From Streptomyces cavernae (GTDB taxonomy: Bacteria > Actinomycetota > Actinomycetes > Streptomycetales > Streptomycetaceae), in contig NZ_RPDJ01000041.1 in the NCBI RefSeq assembly GCF_004023625.1, positions 1 to 64,000 on the forward strand: DNA of 64,000 bases, in the 5' to 3' direction. A model generated the notes under the pieces. It was given only the letters and a program-made list of their open reading frames with translations, was not told the DNA's origin and did not search any database. Positions 48,947 to 57,711 of this stretch are shown here, one piece after another (the stretch's first letter is position 1; every line of letters starts with the position of its first letter). Position numbers and translations under genes: made by a program.

Positions 48947-49888
48947 ATGACGCCCGGCAACAACGGCGCGAGCACGCCCGAGGACGACGACCCGTTCGGC
49001 TACCTGTACGCCGACGGGCAGGCGAACGGGGCCACCCCGCCGAGCGGCGGCGGCTACGGCTACCCGGGGCCGCGCTCCTCAGCCAACCGAGTCCGTGCGG
49101 TCGGCGAGCGCCAGTACACGCCCCCGCCGTCGCAGACCGCGCAGACCGCCCAGTACGGGCAGGTGCCGCAGCAGACGCAGCAGGGCGCGTACGGGGCGCC
49201 CAGCCCGCACTACGCCGCGCCCGAGGCCACCGGTGCGCCGGTCCGCCACGCCCCGCCGTCGTCCGGCGGCCGGGGCCGTGGGCCCAACACCAAGGGGCTG
49301 CTGATCGGCGCGATCGCCGTGGTCGCGGCCGTGGTGATCGGTATCGGCGTGGCGATGCTCGGCGGGGACGGGGAGGACGACAAGTCCGGCAACAACGCCG
49401 GTGCCACGCCGTCCGTGGGGCAGTCGCAGAGCGCTCAGCCGAGCCCGACCGCCAGCAAGTCGGCGGCAGAGGAGGGCGAACTGCCGAAGGCGGACGCGAA
49501 GGCACTGAAGCTGGAGGGCGGCCCGGAGACAGCCTCCGACATCAAGGGTGCGCAGGCGGCCGGTGGAATCTACGTAAAGGGCTTCAACGCCGTCGGAGCC
49601 AAAGTCACCTGGACTGCCAGTGTGGAGAAGGCCGGCAAGTATCGGTTGTATGTTCGATATGGCATCCCTGGTGTGGACGCCAACGCCACGCTCGTGGTCA
49701 ACGGGAAGGCCAACACCCAGCCGCTGGGGATGAAGAACTTCATCAACTCCCCGAAGGGCGACTACGAGAAGGGCTGGCAGTCCACGTGGGCGCCCGTCAC
49801 GCTGAACGAGGGCACCAACGTGCTGGAGATCTCCTGCGCCGCAGGGAATCAGTGTGACGCCAACCTTGATCAAGTGTGGCTGCAGTAG
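48947..49888 (+). CDS. Membrane-anchored carbohydrate-binding-module-like protein
   Basis: A 313-residue protein. A Gly/Pro/Gln-rich N-terminus (1-120) precedes one transmembrane helix (GLLIGAIAVVAAVVIGIGVA), then a Ser/Ala linker and a C-terminal beta-sandwich of about 135 residues. That domain (GGIYVKGFNAVGAKVTWTAS, YRLYVRYG, ATLVVNGK, GTNVLEISC) has the CBM35/CBM6-like order, so it may bind cell-wall or extracellular glycan. Two cysteines (SCAAGNQC) may form a disulfide. A GAGGAG ribosome site precedes the ATG. It follows cdgB on the same strand. Confidence 0.82.
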   Translation: MTPGNNGASTPEDDDPFGYLYADGQANGATPPSGGGYGYPGPRSSANRVRAVGERQYTPPPSQTAQTAQYGQVPQQTQQGAYGAPSPHYAAPEATGAPVRHAPPSSGGRGRGPNTKGLLIGAIAVVAAVVIGIGVAMLGGDGEDDKSGNNAGATPSVGQSQSAQPSPTASKSAAEEGELPKADAKALKLEGGPETASDIKGAQAAGGIYVKGFNAVGAKVTWTASVEKAGKYRLYVRYGIPGVDANATLVVNGKANTQPLGMKNFINSPKGDYEKGWQSTWAPVTLNEGTNVLEISCAAGNQCDANLDQVWLQ

Positions 49889-49939
49889 GTTCTCAGCAAC
49901 CCGAGCGGTCCGCCGGAAATCCGGCGATCAGGCGGCACG

Positions 49940-50869
49940 TCAGGCCGCCGACGCCCCGCCCGTCACCGTGACCCGCTCCAGCAACGCCTCGTAGTCCCCC
50001 CGGTCGAACTCCCCCGCCACCGGCGCCAGCACCGTCGCCGTGGACAGGGCCACCGCGCGGGCCAGGCGCTCTGGCCACGGCAGGCGTTCCACGAGCCCCG
50101 ACAGCAGGCCCGCGACCGCCGAGTCGCCGGCGCCCGTGGGGTTGCCCTGGACGCGGTGCGGGGGAGCGGCCCGCCAGCGGCCCTCCGTGTTCTCCAGCAG
50201 CAGGCCCGCCTCGCCGAGCGAGGCCACCACCGTGCGGGCGCCCCGGCGGCGGGCGTCGCGGGCGGCCTGCAGCGGCTCGTGGGAGCCGGTGAGTTCGGCC
50301 AGTTCCTCGGCGTTCGGCTTGACGATGTCGGGCCGCGCGGCGACCCCGCGGCGCAGCGGCTCCCCGCTGGTGTCCAGCAGCACCGGGACGTGCAGGGACC
50401 GTGCGACGCGCACCAGTTGTGCGTACGCCCCCACCGGAACCCCCGGCGGCAGACTCCCGCACAGCGCCACCACCGACGCGGCGCCCACCAGTTCCTCGTA
50501 CACCTCGACGAACCCGGACCACTCGGTGGGTGCAATCGTCGGGCCGGGCTCGTTGAACTGAGTCGTGTCACCCGTGGTGGCGTCGACCACGGCCGTCGTG
50601 CGGCGGGTCACGCCGGAGACCGGGAGAAGGGCGTCGGTGAGGCGGGGCACCCCGGTGAGCCTCTCCCGCAGGGCGCGGCCCGTGGCGCCGCCGGCGAAGC
50701 CGGTGACCGTCACCTCGTGGCCGAGGGCGGCCAGCACCCTGGCGACGTTCACCCCCTTGCCGCCGGGCCGTTCGGTCACCTCCGTCACCCGGTGCGCGGT
50801 GTGCGGGCGCAGCGCCGGGACGCGGTAGGTGATGTCGAGAGCGGTGTTCAGCGTGACCGTGAGGATCAC
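49940..50869 (-). CDS. PfkB family hexose kinase (1-phosphofructokinase-like)
   Basis: A 309-residue ribokinase-fold kinase. It begins MILTVTLNTALDITYRV, the 1-phosphofructokinase/tagatose-6-phosphate kinase signature; RPGGKGVNVARVLAALG is the first PfkB motif and GNPTGAGDSAVAGLLSGL the catalytic second motif with the base Asp. The substrate is a phosphorylated hexose, perhaps tagatose-6-phosphate or fructose-1-phosphate. It lies downstream of nagA on the same strand, behind a terminator, so it is probably a separate unit linked to amino-sugar use. Confidence 0.88.
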   Translation of the reverse strand: MILTVTLNTALDITYRVPALRPHTAHRVTEVTERPGGKGVNVARVLAALGHEVTVTGFAGGATGRALRERLTGVPRLTDALLPVSGVTRRTTAVVDATTGDTTQFNEPGPTIAPTEWSGFVEVYEELVGAASVVALCGSLPPGVPVGAYAQLVRVARSLHVPVLLDTSGEPLRRGVAARPDIVKPNAEELAELTGSHEPLQAARDARRRGARTVVASLGEAGLLLENTEGRWRAAPPHRVQGNPTGAGDSAVAGLLSGLVERLPWPERLARAVALSTATVLAPVAGEFDRGDYEALLERVTVTGGASAA

Positions 50870-50952
50870 GTGGACCTCCCCCCGAAGGTAGTGCGCAGCC
50901 TGGGGACCGACACGCGCTAGCCGACATACCGGGGCCCGATCATGCCAAAAAC

Positions 50953-50993
50953 GGGGCGGTCGGCCCAGCCCCGGGAGGCCGGCCGACCGCCCC
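50953..50993 (-). terminator. Terminator of the nagK-nagA operon
   Basis: GGGGCGGTCGGCC (50953-50965) pairs with GGCCGACCGCCCC (50981-50993); on the minus strand the stem is followed by CGTTTTTGG. It lies 16 bases after the nagA stop. Confidence 0.92.
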
Positions 50994-51008
50994 CAACGAC
51001 GGGACAGA

Positions 51009-52175
51009 TCACCCCAGTTGGGGATGGACCACCCAATCGCCGCGCCGCATCACGCCCTTGAGCGCGAAGGTGTCGTCGAGGACGACGAGGTCGGCGTCCT
51101 TGCCCGGTTCCAGGGAGCCCACCCGGTCGTAGACGCCGAGCAGCCGGGCAGGGTTGGCGGAGATCGCGGTGACGACTTCCTCGACCGGCAGTTCGTCGAC
51201 GGTGACGGCTCGTTGGAAGGCGCGGTCGAGGGTGAGCGTGGAGCCGGCGATGGAGCCGCCCTCGGCGAGGCGGGCCACGCCGTCGCGCACCTCGACCTCG
51301 AGGGGGCCGAGCGAGTAGACGCCGTCGCCGAACCCGGCCGCGTCCATCGCGTCGGTGATGAACGCCACACGGCCGGCACCCGCGTGATGGAACGCCAGTT
51401 CAAGGGAGGCGGGGTGCAGATGGGTGCCGTCGTTGATCAGCTCGACGGTGATCCGTTCGTCCTGCAGCAGTGCCGCGATAGGGCCCGGGGACCGGTGGCC
51501 GAGCACGGGCATCGCGTTGAACAAGTGGGTCGCCACGGTCGCGCCCGCGTCGATGGCCTCGACGGTCTGCTCGTAGGAGGCGTCCGTGTGGCCGATCGCG
51601 GCGATCACGCCGTGCTCGACGAGGAGGCGTACGGAGTCGACGCCGCCGGGGAGTTCGGTGGCGAGCGTGACCATCACGGCCCGGCCGCGCGCCGCGTCGA
51701 TCAGTTTGCGGACCTCCGCCGGGTCCGGGTGGCGCAGCAGCGCCTCGGAGTGCGCGCCCTTGCGGCACGGGGAGATGAACGGACCCTCGAAGTGGATGCC
51801 CGCGATGTCGCCCTGCTCGGCCAGTTCGGACAGCAGCCCGGCGCGCTGGGCGAGGAGGTCCATCTCATCGGTGACGGTGGACGCGACGAGGGTGGTGGTG
51901 CCGTGCAGCCGGTGGGTGTGGATGCCCCTGAGGACCTCCTCGACCGTCCCGGAGGTGAACGAGGCGCCGCCGCCACCGTGGTTGTGGAGGTCGACGAAGC
52001 CGGGGACCACCCAGTGCCCGGTCAGGTCCAGCACCTCTGCGCCCTCGGGTGTGGCGTCGGCGGTGGTGGGGCCGACGGTTCCGATGCGGGCGCCGTCCAC
52101 GGTCAGCCGGGCATCGGGCATCGTCCCGCTGGGCAGTACCACCCGGGCGCCGGTGAGCACCTTGCTAGTGGCCAT
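51009..52175 (-). CDS. nagA: N-acetylglucosamine-6-phosphate deacetylase
   Basis: A 388-residue amidohydrolase that removes acetyl from GlcNAc-6-phosphate. The metal and substrate motifs are PGFVDLHNHGGGG, HFEGPFISPCRKGAH (metal Glu), IGHTDASYEQ, HLFNAMPVLGHRSPG and the catalytic Asp in FITDAMDAAG. The product glucosamine-6-phosphate is the classical effector of DasR. The ATG shares one base with the nagK stop (TGATG), so the two are co-translated. Confidence 0.95.
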   Translation of the reverse strand: MATSKVLTGARVVLPSGTMPDARLTVDGARIGTVGPTTADATPEGAEVLDLTGHWVVPGFVDLHNHGGGGASFTSGTVEEVLRGIHTHRLHGTTTLVASTVTDEMDLLAQRAGLLSELAEQGDIAGIHFEGPFISPCRKGAHSEALLRHPDPAEVRKLIDAARGRAVMVTLATELPGGVDSVRLLVEHGVIAAIGHTDASYEQTVEAIDAGATVATHLFNAMPVLGHRSPGPIAALLQDERITVELINDGTHLHPASLELAFHHAGAGRVAFITDAMDAAGFGDGVYSLGPLEVEVRDGVARLAEGGSIAGSTLTLDRAFQRAVTVDELPVEEVVTAISANPARLLGVYDRVGSLEPGKDADLVVLDDTFALKGVMRRGDWVVHPQLG

Positions 52176-53251
52176 CAGGTGGTTACCTCCGAAAGGTCAG
52201 TGGGGGTGGTGGGGGTGGCGGGGGACGCCGGGGTGGCCGGGCCGTTCGGGCCGACGTGGGTGGCCGGTGTGGCTGGGGTGGCCGGGTCTGCTGGGGTCGC
52301 GCCGGATCCACCGGCTGCCGGTGGAGTCGCGGCGGCCGCCAGGAGGTCCCAGGCGAGCAGTCCGGCACCCAGGCAGCCGGCGCCGTCCCCGAGTGCGGCC
52401 GGGACGATCTCCGGCAGTTTCTGGAAGGTGACGCGGCGCCGCACGGCCTCCCGCAGGGGGACGAACAGGGTGTCCCCGGCCTCGGCGAGCCCGCCGCCGA
52501 TGATGAGCGTGCGCGGGTCGAGCAGGGTGAGGGCGGTGACAAGACCGTCGGCGAGCGCGTCCACGGCGTCCTGCCAGACGGCCGCCGCCGAGGGGTCGCC
52601 CGCCGCAACGGCCCTGGCGCAGTCCGCGGCGTCCGCGTCCGGGTCTCCCTTGGCCAGCGCCCAGGCCTGACTGACCGCCGACGCCGAGGCGTACCGCTCC
52701 AGACAGCCGCGCTGACCGCAGGCGCAGTCCGTGCCGCCGGGGCGTACGACGACATGGCCGATCTCGCCGGCGAACCCATGCGCTCCCGCCTCGACCGAGC
52801 CGTCGATGCCGATGGCGCCCGCTATGCCCGTGCCGAGCGGCACGAACAGGAAGCGGTCGGCGCCGCGGCCGGCGCCGATCCGGCCTTCGGCGAGGCCGCC
52901 GGTGCGGACGTCGTGGCCGAGGGCGACCGGGATACCGGACAGCCGGTCACTGAGCAGGTCGCGCAGCGGGACGTCCCGCCAGCCGAGGTTGGCGGCGTAC
53001 GCGGCGATCCCGCGGTCGGCGTCGACGATGCCGGGGACGGCGACTCCGGCGGCCGCGGCGGGCTCGCCGAAGCGGTGTTCACCGTGGGCGCGCAGGTCGC
53101 CCGCGAACTCGAGGATCGCCTCGATCACGGCCTCCGGTCCGCGTTCACGGCCGGTGGCCCGGCGGTCCTGGTGCAGCAGGCCGCCGTCCGCCCCCACGAG
53201 GGCGGCTTTCATCCCGGTGCCGCCCACGTCGAGGGCGATGACATGTCTCAC
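52175..53251 (-). CDS. nagK: ROK family sugar kinase, probable N-acetylglucosamine kinase
   Basis: A 358-residue ROK kinase. The ATP loop is VIALDVGGTGMKAALVGADG; the sugar site has PGIVDADRGIAAYAANLGW, and the catalytic Asp is in ALGHDVRTGGLAE. The ROK zinc motif is GHVVVRPGGTDCACGQRGCLE with Cys ligands. The C-terminal 40 residues form a low-complexity tail of Pro/Ala/Thr repeats, longer than usual. It starts at GTG 53251 with a weak ribosome site. It forms the nagK-nagA operon and shares a control region with a divergent sugar-binding protein. Confidence 0.92.
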   Translation of the reverse strand: MRHVIALDVGGTGMKAALVGADGGLLHQDRRATGRERGPEAVIEAILEFAGDLRAHGEHRFGEPAAAAGVAVPGIVDADRGIAAYAANLGWRDVPLRDLLSDRLSGIPVALGHDVRTGGLAEGRIGAGRGADRFLFVPLGTGIAGAIGIDGSVEAGAHGFAGEIGHVVVRPGGTDCACGQRGCLERYASASAVSQAWALAKGDPDADAADCARAVAAGDPSAAAVWQDAVDALADGLVTALTLLDPRTLIIGGGLAEAGDTLFVPLREAVRRRVTFQKLPEIVPAALGDGAGCLGAGLLAWDLLAAAATPPAAGGSGATPADPATPATPATHVGPNGPATPASPATPTTPTDLSEVTT

Positions 53252-53279
53252 GGGTGACAGTGTCGCGCTTGAACCCTCT

Positions 53280-53313
53280 AGAGGTCTAGTCCACTCGCAT
53301 GGTATAGACCTTA
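53280..53313. promoter_or_regulatory. Two DasR-like operators (dre) between nagK and the sugar-binding protein gene
   Basis: AGAGGTCTAGTCCACT (53280-53295) agrees at 13 of 16 positions with the dre sequence ACTGGTCTAGACCACT as I remember it. CATGGTATAGACCTTA (53298-53313) is a weaker second copy. They sit 29 bases upstream of nagK. DasR control of nagKA is known in S. coelicolor. Confidence 0.75.
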
Positions 53314-53500
53314 TGGAGCACATTTCAGGCCAACGGTTCCTTTGGGAGGCCCCTGCATCAAGGGTCCCTCCACGGAGCCTTTGGCCAGGGATTTCCTCCC
53401 GGGGATCGGTCAGGCCGAGGGCCCCGAGGACTCCTCTCGGGGAGTCGATCAAGCCAAGGACTCCGTCGAGGAGCCTTTCGATCCAGGGCTGGGGAAGCAC

Positions 53501-54766
53501 GTGAAGCGGCGTACAGGACTACTCGCGGTGGTGACCGCGTTGGGCATGGCGGGCACGCTCGCCGGGTGCGGCACCTCCGCGGGTGCCACCGGCGACGTGA
53601 CGCTCAAGCTGATTGCGGCGGACTACGGTGATTCCGCCGCGAACAGCTCCAAGGTCTACTGGGGTGACCTGGTCAAGGAGTTCGAGGCCGACCATCCCGG
53701 GATCGACGTGGACGTCGACGTCTACTCGTGGAACGTCGTCGACGCCAAGGTCAAGGAGCTGGTCGAGGACGGCAAGGCACCCGACCTCGCACAGATCGGC
53801 GCCTACGCCGACTACGCCGCCGACGACGCGCTGTACCGGGCCGGCGACGTCCTCTCCATCGCCACCCAGGCCGACTTCCTGCCGCAGCTCAGCCGGGCGG
53901 GACAGGTCGACATGGTGCAGTACGGCATGCCCTTCGTGTCTTCCACGCGGCTGCTCTTCTACAACAAGACCCTCTTCAAGAAGGCCGGGCTGACCCCGCC
54001 GCAGAGCTGGTCCCAGCTGCAGAGCGCCGCCGAGGCGCTCAAGGCGCAGGGGGTCGAGTACCCCTACGCGCTTCCGCTCGGGCCCGAGGAGGCGCAGGCG
54101 GAGACGATGATGTGGCTGCTCAGCGGGGGTGACGGATACACGGACCAGGTCGGTGGCTACAACCTCGACTCCGAGCAGAACATCGAGACGTTCACCTGGC
54201 TGAAGGAACACCTCGTCGACAACGGACTGACCGGACCGGTCGCGCCCGGGAAGCTGAACCGTGCCGAGGCGTTCGCGGCGTTCACCCGGGGCGAGGTCGG
54301 GATGCTCAACGGCCACCCCACGCTGATGGGAATGGCCAGGTCCACCGGCGTGGAGTTCGGCGTTGTGACGATGCCCGGCAATGGCGGGAAGTCCAAGGCC
54401 ACGATGGGTGTCGCGGACTGGATGATGGCGTTCAAGCAGAACGAACACCGCGAGCAGATCCGGGACTTCCTGGACTTCGTCTACAACGACGACAACGTCC
54501 TGAAGTTCGCCCGCGAGTACAACCTGCTGCCCGTGACGTCCTCCGCGTCCGACCTGATGCGGCAGAACAAGGCCGACTCCGCGCTCGTGCCGTTCCTGGA
54601 GCAGCTCACCACCTCCGAGCTGTACCCCGTGGGCAAGACGTCCTGGGCGGAGGTGTCGGCGGACATCAAGAAGCAGATCGGCAAGGCGGTGGGGTCGGCC
54701 GGGCCGACGGCGGTGCTGGGGCAGCTGCAGCGCGACGCGGTCGCGGCGGAGCGGGCCCGGGAGTAG
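53501..54766 (+). CDS. Sugar ABC-transporter substrate-binding lipoprotein
   Basis: A 421-residue family 1 binding protein. The signal peptide has basic KRRTG, a hydrophobic core and lipobox LAGC (acyl-Cys23). The domain pattern includes DLVKEFEADHPGIDVDVDVY, APDLAQIGAYADYA, PFVSSTRLLFYNKTLFKKAG and EVGMLNGHPTLMGM, typical of oligosaccharide binders. No permease genes follow, so the transmembrane partners and ATPase (probably MsiK) are elsewhere. I chose the GTG at 53501, since the upstream frame to 53342 lacks a signal-peptide start. It is divergent from nagK and shares the DasR-like sites. Confidence 0.9.
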   Translation: MKRRTGLLAVVTALGMAGTLAGCGTSAGATGDVTLKLIAADYGDSAANSSKVYWGDLVKEFEADHPGIDVDVDVYSWNVVDAKVKELVEDGKAPDLAQIGAYADYAADDALYRAGDVLSIATQADFLPQLSRAGQVDMVQYGMPFVSSTRLLFYNKTLFKKAGLTPPQSWSQLQSAAEALKAQGVEYPYALPLGPEEAQAETMMWLLSGGDGYTDQVGGYNLDSEQNIETFTWLKEHLVDNGLTGPVAPGKLNRAEAFAAFTRGEVGMLNGHPTLMGMARSTGVEFGVVTMPGNGGKSKATMGVADWMMAFKQNEHREQIRDFLDFVYNDDNVLKFAREYNLLPVTSSASDLMRQNKADSALVPFLEQLTTSELYPVGKTSWAEVSADIKKQIGKAVGSAGPTAVLGQLQRDAVAAERARE

Positions 54767-54798
54767 CCCTGTCGGTGGCGCGGGTTACGTTCTTCTCC

Positions 54799-55026
54799 AT
54801 GGAAGAGCTCGCCGCCCGGGAGAAGGCCATCCTCGCCATGGAACAGCGGGGCTGGCCTTCCGCCGGCGCCAAGGAGCGCGCCATACGCGAGCGGCTGGGT
54901 CTGGCTCCGGTGCGCTACTACCAGCTCCTGAACGCCCTCCTCGACGACGAGCGAGCCCTGCGGCACGACCCGGTGACGGTCAATCGGCTGCGGCGGATAC
55001 GGGAGGAACGGCGGAGCGAGCGCTGA
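54799..55026 (+). CDS. DUF3263 family small protein
   Basis: A 75-residue helical protein: MEELAAREKAILAMEQRGWP, GAKERAIRERLGLAPVRYYQ, LLNALLDDERALRHDPVTV. This is the DUF3263 pattern with a helix-turn-helix-like centre and a basic C-terminus, found across actinobacteria with no assigned role. The ATG at 54799 is preceded by TACGTT (54786-54791) with seven bases between, indicating a leaderless mRNA; a GTG at 54775 is less likely. Confidence 0.87.
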   Translation: MEELAAREKAILAMEQRGWPSAGAKERAIRERLGLAPVRYYQLLNALLDDERALRHDPVTVNRLRRIREERRSER

Positions 55027-55114
55027 CCCGCGGCAAGCCGCGGCCCATGGGTGCCCCGCCCGGAACCCGGCATGCAAGCGCTCGGTGCTCAGCGGCACAG
55101 CTCGTGCTCAGTGG

Positions 55115-55299
55115 TCCGGACGCGGCGATGCGCCCAGTGCCCGGGGCGGAGCGGTCCGGACGCGGCGATGCGCCCAGTGCCCAGGGCTGTCCGGACGCGG
55201 CGATACGCCCAGTGCCCGGGGCGGAGCGGTCCGGACGCGGCGATGCGCCCAGTGCCCGGGGCTGTCCGGACGCGGCGATACGCCCAGCGCCGTGGGCTC
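55115..55299. repeat. TCCGGACGCGGCGAT tandem array copying the 3' end of the adjacent gene
   Basis: Five units beginning TCCGGACGCGGCGATGCGCC start at 55115, 55155, 55190, 55230 and 55265; spacings alternate 40 and 35 bases. A sixth, degenerate unit at 55304 (TCGGACGCCGCGATCCGTAC) is the end of the minus-strand gene itself. The array is noncoding. Confidence 0.85.
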
Positions 55300-56398
55300 A
55301 ACTGTCGGACGCCGCGATCCGTACGCGTCGGCTGTCGCCCTCGGAGAGGAACGACGCCAGCGCCCGCCCCTCCTCGGCGACGGCGGTGCGGTCGTCCCGG
55401 GAGAAGGGGCGCAGCGGGGTGACCAGTACGGTGCCGGCCTCCACGCTCCAGGTCGCGGCGACCCGGCCGTCGACCAGCACGACGCGAGCACCGGCGACCG
55501 ACAGGCCGCGGTGGGCGTCGTCGACGATCCGGCCGCGGTCGTGGTAGCCGAGGAGCGCGTTGTCGAACGCCGGCAGGAACCGCACCGGGGCGGGTGTGTC
55601 GGGGTCGGGGCGCGGCGCGTCGGGAAGGTCCAGCAGTTCCCGGCCGCGCTCGTCGCGGAAGGTGACCAACTCCTCGCGTAACGCGGCGACCGCGGCAGGC
55701 AGCCCGGCGAGGCCGCACCAGGCGCGCAGGTCGGCCGAGGCGGCGGGGCCGAACGCGGCCAGATAACGCCGCACCATCGCCCGGCCCACAGGATCGGAGC
55801 CGTCCGTGGACGGCGGGTCGACCTCCCGGCCCAGCCACAAGGAGAGCGGGAGGTTACGCACCCCCGCCTTCATGCGCCACAGTCCCCGCGGCGGCAGCTG
55901 CGCCACCGGGACGAGGGCGGTGATCACCATCTCTCCCAGGGCCCGCGGCCCCGGCTCCGGCCAGCGCTCGGCGAGCGCCCGCGCGAGCCCGGACATCGAG
56001 CGGGGCTCCCCGTCGGCCAGCACGGCCCGGGCCGCCGCCGCGAGCTCGTCGAGATCCACCCCGTCGAGCTCGCGGCGGTAGACCCCGAGCACCCGTTGGC
56101 GCAGCATGGGCTCGTGGCGGGCCCGCCAGGCCAGCGCGTCGTCGGCGGTGACGAGGTGGACGGTGCGGCGCATCAGGTGCGTCCGCACCACGCTCCGCCC
56201 GGTCAGCAGCTCCGACAGCGTCGCCGGGTCGAACGCGCGCAGCCGGGACCAGAGCCCGACGAACGGCTCCTGCGGTTCCTGCGCCTGCAGACCGCCGAGG
56301 TGCGCCACGGCGTCGAGCACCGGCATGTCGGCGCGATCGAGCAGCAACTGCCGGGCGAGCGTCGCACGGCCCAGCGCCCTGGTGTCGAGAACCTTCAC
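55298..56398 (-). CDS. Winged-helix DNA-binding domain protein (AlkZ-like, HTH_42)
   Basis: A 366-residue protein of the HTH_42/AlkZ type: LDAVAHLGGLQAQEPQEPFV, RTHLMRRTVHLVTADDALAW, GRAMVRRYLAAFGPAASADL, RFLPAFDNALLGYHDRGRIV and the C-terminal FLSEGDSRRVRI. The Gln pair in GLQAQEP is the AlkZ catalytic QxQ motif. AlkZ members unhook DNA crosslinks; many homologues of this size are uncharacterised. The GTG start at 56398 follows AAGGA. The gene converges on the DUF3263 gene across the repeat array. Confidence 0.85.
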   Translation of the reverse strand: MKVLDTRALGRATLARQLLLDRADMPVLDAVAHLGGLQAQEPQEPFVGLWSRLRAFDPATLSELLTGRSVVRTHLMRRTVHLVTADDALAWRARHEPMLRQRVLGVYRRELDGVDLDELAAAARAVLADGEPRSMSGLARALAERWPEPGPRALGEMVITALVPVAQLPPRGLWRMKAGVRNLPLSLWLGREVDPPSTDGSDPVGRAMVRRYLAAFGPAASADLRAWCGLAGLPAAVAALREELVTFRDERGRELLDLPDAPRPDPDTPAPVRFLPAFDNALLGYHDRGRIVDDAHRGLSVAGARVVLVDGRVAATWSVEAGTVLVTPLRPFSRDDRTAVAEEGRALASFLSEGDSRRVRIAASDS

Positions 56399-56551
56399 AG
56401 TGATCGCGTCCTTCTGGTCGCCGTGTCTGGTGGCAGGGACGACATTGGCAGGGGAAGCGGTCAGATTCTGTCCTCTTCTCGCTGTCCTCTTCTCGGTCGG
56501 GTCGAAGGCTCGCAGGAGTACCGCCCGCGCTCCCCGGATAGGTTCACCACC

Positions 56552-57394
56552 ATGGGGAGCCACGAACTGCCGACGCCCGGGACCCCCGCGGGACGGGCAG
56601 GACTTGACGCCGTGCTGCGCCGACCCGAGCGGAGCGTGATCGCACTCGACTTCGACGGCACTCTCGCCCCGATCGTCGCCGACCCGGAGCAGGCCCGGGC
56701 CCACCCGGACGCGATCCCCGCACTCGCGGCGCTCGCCCCCCACGTGGCGTCCGTCGCGGTCGTCACCGGCCGCCCCGCAGCCGTCGCCGTCCGCAACGGC
56801 GGCTTCGCCGGCGTCCCCGGCCTGGAGCACCTCGTCGTCCTCGGCCACTACGGCGCCGAGCGCTGGGACGCGGCGACGGACACCGTGACGGCCCCGCCCC
56901 CGCACCCGGGCGTGGCCGCCGTCCGCGCCGAACTCCCCGCGTTGCTCGAGCGGAGCGGGGCCGGACCGGGCATCTGGATCGAGGAGAAGGGGCGCGCGGT
57001 CGCCGTCCACACCCGCCGCGCCGACGATCCGTGGGCAGCCTTCGAGGCCCTCCGCGAACCACTCGCCGGCCTCGCCGCCCGCCATGGGCTCATCGTCGAA
57101 CCGGGCCGTATGGTCCTGGAACTGCGTCCCCCAGGCATGGACAAGGGCGTGGCCCTGCTGGACCACGTACGCGAGGTCTCCGCCGAGGCGGTCCTCTACG
57201 CCGGCGACGACCTGGGCGATCTCCCGGCCTTCGCCGCCGTCGAGAAGCTCCGCTCCGACGGCGTACCGGGCGTGCTGGTGTGCAGCGGCAGCACGGAGGT
57301 CACGGACCTGGCCGAGCGGGCCGACCTGGTCGTGGCCGGAGCCGAGGGGGTCGTACGCCTGCTGGCAGCACTGGCGAGCGGGATGAACCGCTAG
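56552..57394 (+). CDS. otsB: Trehalose-6-phosphate phosphatase
   Basis: A 280-residue HAD phosphatase completing trehalose synthesis. Motif I is IALDFDGTLAPI (nucleophile Asp33, acid Asp35), motif II lies in VVTGRP, and motif IV is YAGDDLGDLPAF. A family-specific GHYGAERWD precedes the cap domain. TAGGTT (56539-56544) ends seven bases before the ATG, so the transcript is probably leaderless. It is convergent with otsA across an eight-unit tandem repeat. Confidence 0.93.
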   Translation: MGSHELPTPGTPAGRAGLDAVLRRPERSVIALDFDGTLAPIVADPEQARAHPDAIPALAALAPHVASVAVVTGRPAAVAVRNGGFAGVPGLEHLVVLGHYGAERWDAATDTVTAPPPHPGVAAVRAELPALLERSGAGPGIWIEEKGRAVAVHTRRADDPWAAFEALREPLAGLAARHGLIVEPGRMVLELRPPGMDKGVALLDHVREVSAEAVLYAGDDLGDLPAFAAVEKLRSDGVPGVLVCSGSTEVTDLAERADLVVAGAEGVVRLLAALASGMNR

Positions 57395-57454
57395 GCCGAG
57401 GGGCGCCTGAGCCGTCCGGGCCATTCGGCCATTCGGCCGCTCGGCCGATCGAGC

Positions 57455-57678
57455 CATGGGTCGTCGTGCCCGCCCGCCTGGTCATGGGTCGTCGGGCCCG
57501 CCCGCCTGGTCATGGGTCGTCGGGCCCGCCCGCCCGGTCATGGGTCGTCGGGCCCGCCCGCCCGGTCATGGGTCGTCGGGCCCGCCCGCCCGGCCATGGG
57601 TCGTCGGGCCCGCCCGCCCGGCCATGGGTCGTCGGGCCCGCCCGCCCGGTCATGGGTCGTCGGGCCCGCCCGCCCGGC
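57455..57678. repeat. Eight tandem 28-base repeats between otsB and otsA
   Basis: Units beginning CATGGGTCGTCGGGCCCGCC start every 28 bases at 57455, 57483, 57511, 57539, 57567, 57595, 57623 and 57651; they vary only at a T/C near the end and one G/T. There are no spacers, so it is not CRISPR. Because 28 is not a multiple of three, it is not coding. Confidence 0.95.
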
Positions 57679-57711
57679 CATCGCCCCGGACGGGGGCGTC
57701 CGGGGCAGGGG

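Noticed and set aside
57455..57678. CRISPR array
   Set aside because: Repeats are directly adjacent with no unique spacers and no cas genes are nearby; it is a simple tandem repeat.
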